Below are positions 57,960 through 64,000 of a stretch of DNA of 64,000 nucleotides, one piece after another. The stretch lies in contig VXAA01006448.1 in assembly GCA_013399115.1 (NCBI GenBank), positions 310,001 to 374,000 on the forward strand, given 5' to 3'. This DNA is from Anseranas semipalmata (taxonomy: Eukaryota; Chordata; Aves; Anseriformes; Anseranatidae). How positions within the stretch are numbered: the stretch's first letter is position 1; each line of letters opens with the position of its first letter. The position numbers and the translations under genes were made by a program. The notes beneath the pieces were generated by a model that ran no database searches, was not told the origin of the DNA, and worked only from the letters and a program-made list of their open reading frames with translations.

Positions 57960-58260
57960 CACACCAGCACCAAACCTTGCCAGTCTGACCTCGAGGCCAA
58001 CTCTTTCATTTTGATTCAAATCTTTGCAATGATTTGCACATCACTGAAGCAAAGTTAAATGTAAGAGGATGCATTAACATAGCAGTAAAGCTAGACTGGA
58101 AATGTGCAAAGGTCAGGAAATGGAAAAATGAACTACCTATTAATGTCCATTTGACCCACTGCAGATGTATAATGGCTTTGATTTCCGATTAGTGTTTATT
58201 ATAGGCATAAATATATATACAGTGTACCAAAGATGTGCAATACTAAAACAAATGCACTGA
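57960..58260. promoter_or_regulatory. Weak candidate regulatory element
   Basis: This is a repeat-free stretch with CAAAGTTAAATG, GATGCATTAACAT and CTATTAATGTCC motifs. It is enhancer-like in composition but less distinctive than the other candidates. Confidence 0.18.
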
Positions 58261-60565
58261 ACATTCTGTGGTGTTATTATGGCATGTATCCCTTCGAAAC
58301 ATTTGCAACCTCCTTCATTTCAGTCTTCCCAAGAGCTGCAGTTTCGTCTGTACCCTCTGCAATACCTTGCAGAAGAAAGGTTTTCATTAGACTGTGGGAA
58401 CCTGTGACTCTGTCATGCTATTAAATGATTCCTTTGGAGCTTTGAGAAACCATTCTTGTGCCTCTCAAGTGAAGGGCCTGATCCTGTAAATTTCTCTGTG
58501 CTGTCCAAATCCTTTGGCTTTGTAGCAATCCCAAGGTTGACAGTTTTCATGGTGGATGGCTGAACCATTTGCAGAGGATTTTGTACAGCTGCTTGCACTG
58601 TAAGACCTTGTTTACTGGATTTGGCTGTACTATAAGCCATGCTTTACAAATCTTTTTTTTTTTTTGTGCTAACAGTTATACTAACAATTCTTCCAAAATT
58701 CAAATGTCCAAAGGGATTTTTCCTCACATGATGAAAAACAAATAAATAGCTGTGATAGGTGGGAGTAGGTGGGTGGCGGGCAGTTATAATGGAAGCTGAA
58801 ACTGTAACCTTGATTATAGGTTATTTTAAGCTATATTTCTTCTTAACCCTGCATTGCCTTGCGTTTTGTGTAGTTGATTGTAGTGTGGCCTCAATGGTGG
58901 GAAATGCAAATGTTCTCTTTGTTGACAATTTACAGGGCAGGTACCGCATGCCCTGTTAAGAGGACTGTCCCTAGGCAAAAAGGAGGAAAACTGTGTGCTT
59001 TATTTACCTTTTCCTGGCTCTGAGTTTGACAGAGGGAAAGTGCACCTTCCCTGAAAGCTGCTGAGTGCTGGCAGCTAAAGGGACCTCCTGGGCTATGGGT
59101 TGCGGGGAGGAGACAGGGGAAGAGATTGAGAGCAGCAGGCCTACAGCAGGAGTGGAGATGGGGAGGCTGCTGCAAAGAACAGGAAGCAGATCCTGCACCA
59201 AGTCTTTAGCGCTAAGAAAAGCAGGAGAGTGTCACAGAGAAAGATTCATTTTCAATTTTTTGCTGTCACCCAGCCTTTTTACTCTTCCACCCAACAGAAC
59301 TGAGTTTTCCATCTTGCAGAAGTTACTGGTTTCTCATTTATGCTCTAATAAAAGTTTTATGTACTGAAAGCCCTTTTAGTAGGTTCACCTTGAAGTTAAA
59401 GGTCTGCCTTAAAGCTTTGGCAGAGTCCCATCACATCATCTCTGTAGGCAGTGCTACTTTACTGCTTGTCTTTCTGGCCCGGTGTTGAGATTTTGCTCAG
59501 GGTGTTCACACATGGGCTATGACTAGGCCTTTAAAATCTTTTTATGTCATCTCTCATCCACCCAATTGAACCTTTCATAGAAGCTGTTACTACCTTACAT
59601 TTCTGTTAGTGCAATATCCTCCTTGATACATGTGATCTTATCTTACTTCAAGCTGTTCAGAAGACTTCTGCTGTCATAATTTATCTCTTTCACCAGGCTA
59701 GCCTAATTTTTTATCTGTCTTGACTCCTCTTCCTCTTTTACAAAATCATGAGCTTTTATTTGTCATTTGTAAGGCATATAAGGAGAATCTTTATCTCTGG
59801 AGGAGAAACGAAGAGGCTGACTACACATCTGATTTGTCCATGATGTTAGACTTGGCTACAGTCTTGTTAAATTTCCGGACAGGTAAATGTGCTGTGTCCC
59901 AGGCTTCCCATCATAGATATCTACCTCACTATCTTTCTTAGTACTTGCCCTTGAAATTCTGGTTGCAATGATACCTGCAGACATCTGAATAGCTACATAT
60001 CCCTTTGTTTGAGCCCACTGTCATGCTAGCTAATATTGTCTCCTCATTTCATCTGATTTCCTCTTTTGCCAATACTCCAGTGATGTGGTGTATTTCAATC
60101 ATATAATATTTTTGTATGGACTGTAAAATTCTATCATACCACCATCCTGAGCTGCACAAATACATCTTCTCTGTCCAAGCAGCAGTAGGAAGTAACTGGT
60201 TGTCAGTTTGAGTATCTAAAAGATGGTTCTGAATTTTCTGAAAAAAGAATAGGGCTGGATCCTTGCAGATCCTTAGCTGGCATCTATCTCTGTATAGCTA
60301 AAGCACCCTTCTGGCATGATGTAAAATAATACCAAATAGTAACACGCCCCCTCCCCAAACGTTAAGCACTACAGCTCTCCAGCAGAAGTTGCTGCATGGC
60401 AGCTCTGAATCCTTTGGAGAAATTCACTGGAAAGATTATTCTGATTATCTCGGAGAGGGAGATGGTGATGTTTTTTGGGGCAGTGAAGGAAAAGGCAGCG
60501 ATTGCAACAGCTCTCTGCTGCACAGTGCTATTAACTGATTATAGGTTTTCTATGCATTTTTGAGA
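58261..60565. other. Unique non-coding sequence
   Basis: No gene is recognised. A 75-codon minus-strand frame at 58413-58640 is open but matches no family I know. Confidence 0.5.
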
Positions 60566-60665
60566 TCACAGAATCACAGAATGTTAGGGGTTAGAAGGGA
60601 CCTTGAAAAATCATCTAGTCCAATCCCCCTGCCAGAGCAGGAACACCTAGATCAGGTCACACAGG
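60566..60665 (-). mobile_element. CR1 LINE 3' end, minus strand
   Basis: Read on the plus strand this is the reverse complement of a CR1 tail: ATCACAGAATCACAGAATG, then GGTTAGAAGGGACCTTGAAA and ATCATCTAGTCCAATCCCC. Homology ends inside CAGGTCACACAGGA, so only about 100 bp of the element is present. The 5' edge of the copy coincides with a short palindrome at 60654-60678. Confidence 0.93.
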
Positions 60666-60678
60666 ACCTGTGTGATCT
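60654..60678. repeat. Inverted repeat at a CR1 5' junction
   Basis: Arm AGGTCACACAGG (60654-60665) faces CCTGTGTGATCT (60667-60678) across a one-base loop, with a single mismatch. The first arm is CR1 sequence and the second lies just beyond the element. This fits a snap-back template switch during reverse transcription or repair. Confidence 0.7.
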
Positions 60679-63600
60679 GTTTTCTTTACAATCAGATCCT
60701 GCCTGTCATTTCCTTTTGACACCACCCTTCTGCTAAAATTTGTTTTTATCTGACATTTGTTTCATCAGATGGATTAAGTGATGTAAATAAAAGGCAAGTT
60801 CTGCCCACAGATAATCCTCCAAAAATCTCATTTTGAGTAGGACTTTTATATAGCTAGCTTTACTCGGCACATTGATATTTTATGGCTAAATGCTTGTTGT
60901 TGAGCTGTCTGTACACAAAAGAGCTCTTTCTGATATCAAAAAGAAATTTAATTACTAAATTAATTGGAGGAAACACTAAGTTACGTTAGTGTAGCTGATA
61001 GCAGTAGAAAACCTATGTGTTGTCCAACAGTGATGATATTCTTTGCGTGCCTTGACTGGATATTAATTTAACTCTACTATCCATTTTTTTTAGTTCAATA
61101 AACTTAAAATCACTTATGGATGTCATATTACGTTAGTATGTATTGTGTTTGTCCAAATGAGGGATGTCAAGAGAAGGACCTTTACATCTGTTACTTCAGG
61201 TATTGAACACTAAAGTAACTGAATCGCTGATATAACTGAAATATTGTCCATTCCTGTCACATCTTTCCTCCTGTCCTAAATGAATTCAGATGTAAGGAAT
61301 AGGCAAGCAGTAGATCAGTCACTAAGGCAATATTGGCACCCTCAACTTCGGACATGCTTGAGGTCATGTTGGGCACATCACAGGCATGATGTACCTAAAA
61401 GTGGCGAGACAGGCCCTTTTAGGACAAAATCTGAAATGTTGTTCTGTTGTATGTTGTTGGGTCAACATTTGGCCATTCGTTATTCTTGCTTTATAATTTA
61501 CATTGTACACTTTATATTAAAAATGAGGTTATAAGTGTGTATAGTGTACCTAGGGTACATACGCCTCTAAGGGACAGAGAGAATAAGTATGAATCTCAAC
61601 CCCCTAAAAGAAGTGGTTCATTTTTGATAGACTCGGTATTTATGATGAATCAGATTGCTTCCACAAGGGATAGAGAGGATCTCTTTATGATTTTTTTAAG
61701 CCATTTTACTGTGGCTGGGACTTCATCACCAGGGCTTAGGGGCTGCATGAATGTTTTACAGACACGGATACTGTCAGAGCTGCATGAAAAATCTGCAGAA
61801 CTGGTAATCACTTGTGGAATGACTATTTTTCCTAACCATTTTTCTACTTATTCATACAACTGTGCATATATTTTGATAATATTATTTAATCCAGATAATT
61901 AGGTGTCACTATATTGTTGTATTTGCTTGGGATTTTTTTCAGTTTGGGGATTTTCTTTTTTCTAGATTGTGTTGAATCAACTCTGGAAATGAGGGAAACT
62001 CAGATTTCTACAAACTGTAGCCTTCTGGATTACTTTCAGGCTTTGCTATTTATTCCATTAATATCAATATACAAGAAAATGGGAACTTATAGAATTGGAA
62101 CATATTGATGAATATGCCATTTTTCATTAGAATGGGTTAAAGTTATGCTGAATCTGAAAAAATTACATATTTGTTAATTCTGATTTAATTTGAAAGTATG
62201 CAGTTAATTGATACCCTATACTATTAACATTCAAAAATGGAAGGTTCTGTAGAACCACTATTCCCTGGAGTACTTTGTCACCAGAAAGAAAATGTCTGCC
62301 TTTAAACTGAAGTAGCTTTTGGGTAGTGCACTACAAGCAAAGGAAACCATGTTAATGATGGGGCCTGAAATTCTTTATGTTGCTATCTCACCATTATAAA
62401 ACCAGTAATAGTTGTCTCAGGTGCTGTTGTGACAGCATATACCTTCTTCACAAAGTGACGGCAACTTCTATCGATTTAAATTACAGCCTAGAGCCCAGTA
62501 GTTGTGCATGCATAGAAGTGCTTCCCAGCTTAAAATATCTTCACAGCATGCAAGAAACTGTTTTGTTGTGTTTTTTTTTTTGATATGAAGATGATGCGTT
62601 TTCTGTTTAGAGGGTGTACTGTTTTCTATACTGTGAAGTGAACTCTCTTTTCTGTTTCAAACAGTGAATAAATGTAACTGTTAGAAAAGAAAAAGCAAAG
62701 GTAGGATTAGGTGCATAACAAATGCACCTAATGCATGCAATATATCCTATGTCAGCAGCACATGCACTTCATTCCGCCACAGACTTCCTTCCTTCTGTTC
62801 CTGTATTTCTATTGCAGCCTTTTGCATTGTTTGCTTCAATCTTGACAGCATTCACTCTAAGGTGTGGCATCCCTGCTGGAGCTATTTTTGCTATAAACCC
62901 AGTCTAATGCAGTAAGTGAGGATTTGGGTCATTGGATTGTAAGCGTTGTAGGGCAATTTCTGCAAAGTGACAGCATATTCTAAGGGTAAAAACATGCTGG
63001 GTGAATTTTTTGCTCTGTCTGTACAGATTTTGTGCAATGGAATCCTAGGACATAATAATAGGTCTCTTAATTATTCTGCGAAAATTGGTATTATTTAATA
63101 AACAAAATATTTTGCTTTTCAGGGCTGATTGTTCTTCTGTGCTACTGTAGCCTTAATAGATACCAGGGTTAAATAACTGCTTGGCTGGACAAAGGAGCTA
63201 TGATTTTTCTTCCACTTAATTTGTTTGAGTTCAAAAGGATGATTTGACTTCTGGTCATGTGAAAAGCATTTCATAGCATACTGGAAAGCTGTCTGGGTTT
63301 GTGTCTAACGGACTTGACAGCATGGTTGGCAACAGATGGATAATGGAAAACTAATGAATAATGAAAAGCTGAGTGATTGAAATAGCAGAGCTGCAGGGAG
63401 AGAAAAGGGAAAGCAGGGAAGAAAAAATGGAAAAACAAACAGCACAGAAGTAAGCAATAAACAGTATTTTGATCAGTATCAAGGCAGGTCTTCACATCAA
63501 AATTAACCTGTCATAACTTAAGCATTCCCCATCTGCCAACTCACAAGAACTCGTGCACCATGACGCATTTCGTACAAGTCACTCAGCTTGCCTTGAGGAA

Positions 63601-64000
63601 GGAGAGTAGGTTGGAATTTAAATAATTTTTCAACTGCTAACACGATAACTACTCTGCAGTAACCTCCTCCACTCCCATTAATTGTCCAGTACATTCCCAA
63701 ATCCCTACCAGAGAGGGTGTGCTTAGCATCTCTCAATCTACTGCAAAAAACAGAGCAGAGCAATAGCATGAGAAGCTGTCAGCTGTATAGAGAGACACTG
63801 CAACACTTAGTTTGTATTTACACTTAAGCAAAGACATCTTTATTTCGGTATCAGGGACAACTCCGCTTTTGTGGCTCTAAGTCTTCAGATCTGAAGCTGG
63901 GAGGAAGAGCTGTTACTCTCTGTTAACCAATCTCACCAAATGGGATAAGTTCTCTGTGGCAACTCCGCTTTAAAGAAGATTCCTCTGCAAATGTTACAAG
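60679..64000. other. Unique non-coding sequence
   Basis: No repeat family is recognised. A 151-codon plus-strand frame at 61447-61902, overlapping an 84-codon frame at 61280-61534, is open but has no recognisable domains or coding-like codon bias. The segment 63500-63780 is free of repeats and could be regulatory, but it has no distinctive motif cluster. Confidence 0.5.

Overview
This window looks like gene-poor avian nuclear DNA, either intergenic or inside very large introns. The main evidence is six separate insertions of CR1 LINEs, the dominant retrotransposon of bird genomes. Most show the diagnostic 3' end: a motif like CCTTCCAAC, a short gap, then ATTCTATG-type 8-bp repeats. The background is AT-rich and full of stop codons in all frames, with vertebrate-style A/T runs and microsatellites. 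There is no operon structure, no tRNA or rRNA gene, no CRISPR array and no bacterial gene. I found no protein-coding exon that I would call functional. Single Ns (17490, 53264) and a 25-base N run (36660-36684) mark unresolved assembly.

Layout. 1-2340: unique non-coding sequence. 2340-3810: the longest CR1, minus strand, a decayed reverse-transcriptase pseudogene. 3811-21267: mostly unique non-coding sequence, with two stretches that look like conserved regulatory DNA (about 10720-10940 and 11640-12000), a GC-rich patch (11217-11620), AT-rich simple repeats, and a coding-like but broken segment near 17767-18191. 21268-22084: CR1, plus strand. 22818-23136: a 76-codon piece matching kinesin-associated protein 3 (KIFAP3) on the minus strand, inside an insert bounded by a perfect 21-bp direct repeat. 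23137-28190: non-coding, with a homeodomain-site cluster near 26930-27060. 28190-28467: CR1 3' end. 28468-44180: non-coding, with a candidate element near 34130-34480 and the assembly gap. 44180-44630: CR1, plus strand. 44631-53285: non-coding, with the best enhancer-like stretches (45920-46300, 49185-49480, 50640-50940). 53286-53470: CR1 3' end next to a messy poly-A duplication. 60566-60665: CR1 3' end, minus strand, finishing in a snap-back palindrome. 60679-64000: non-coding.

No genes here work together. The likely biology is regulatory sequence in a gene desert, fossil retrotransposons, and one or two captured coding fragments. Regulatory calls rest on composition and transcription-factor-like motifs only and are low confidence without cross-species alignment. 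The most distinctive single feature is the KIFAP3-like insert.
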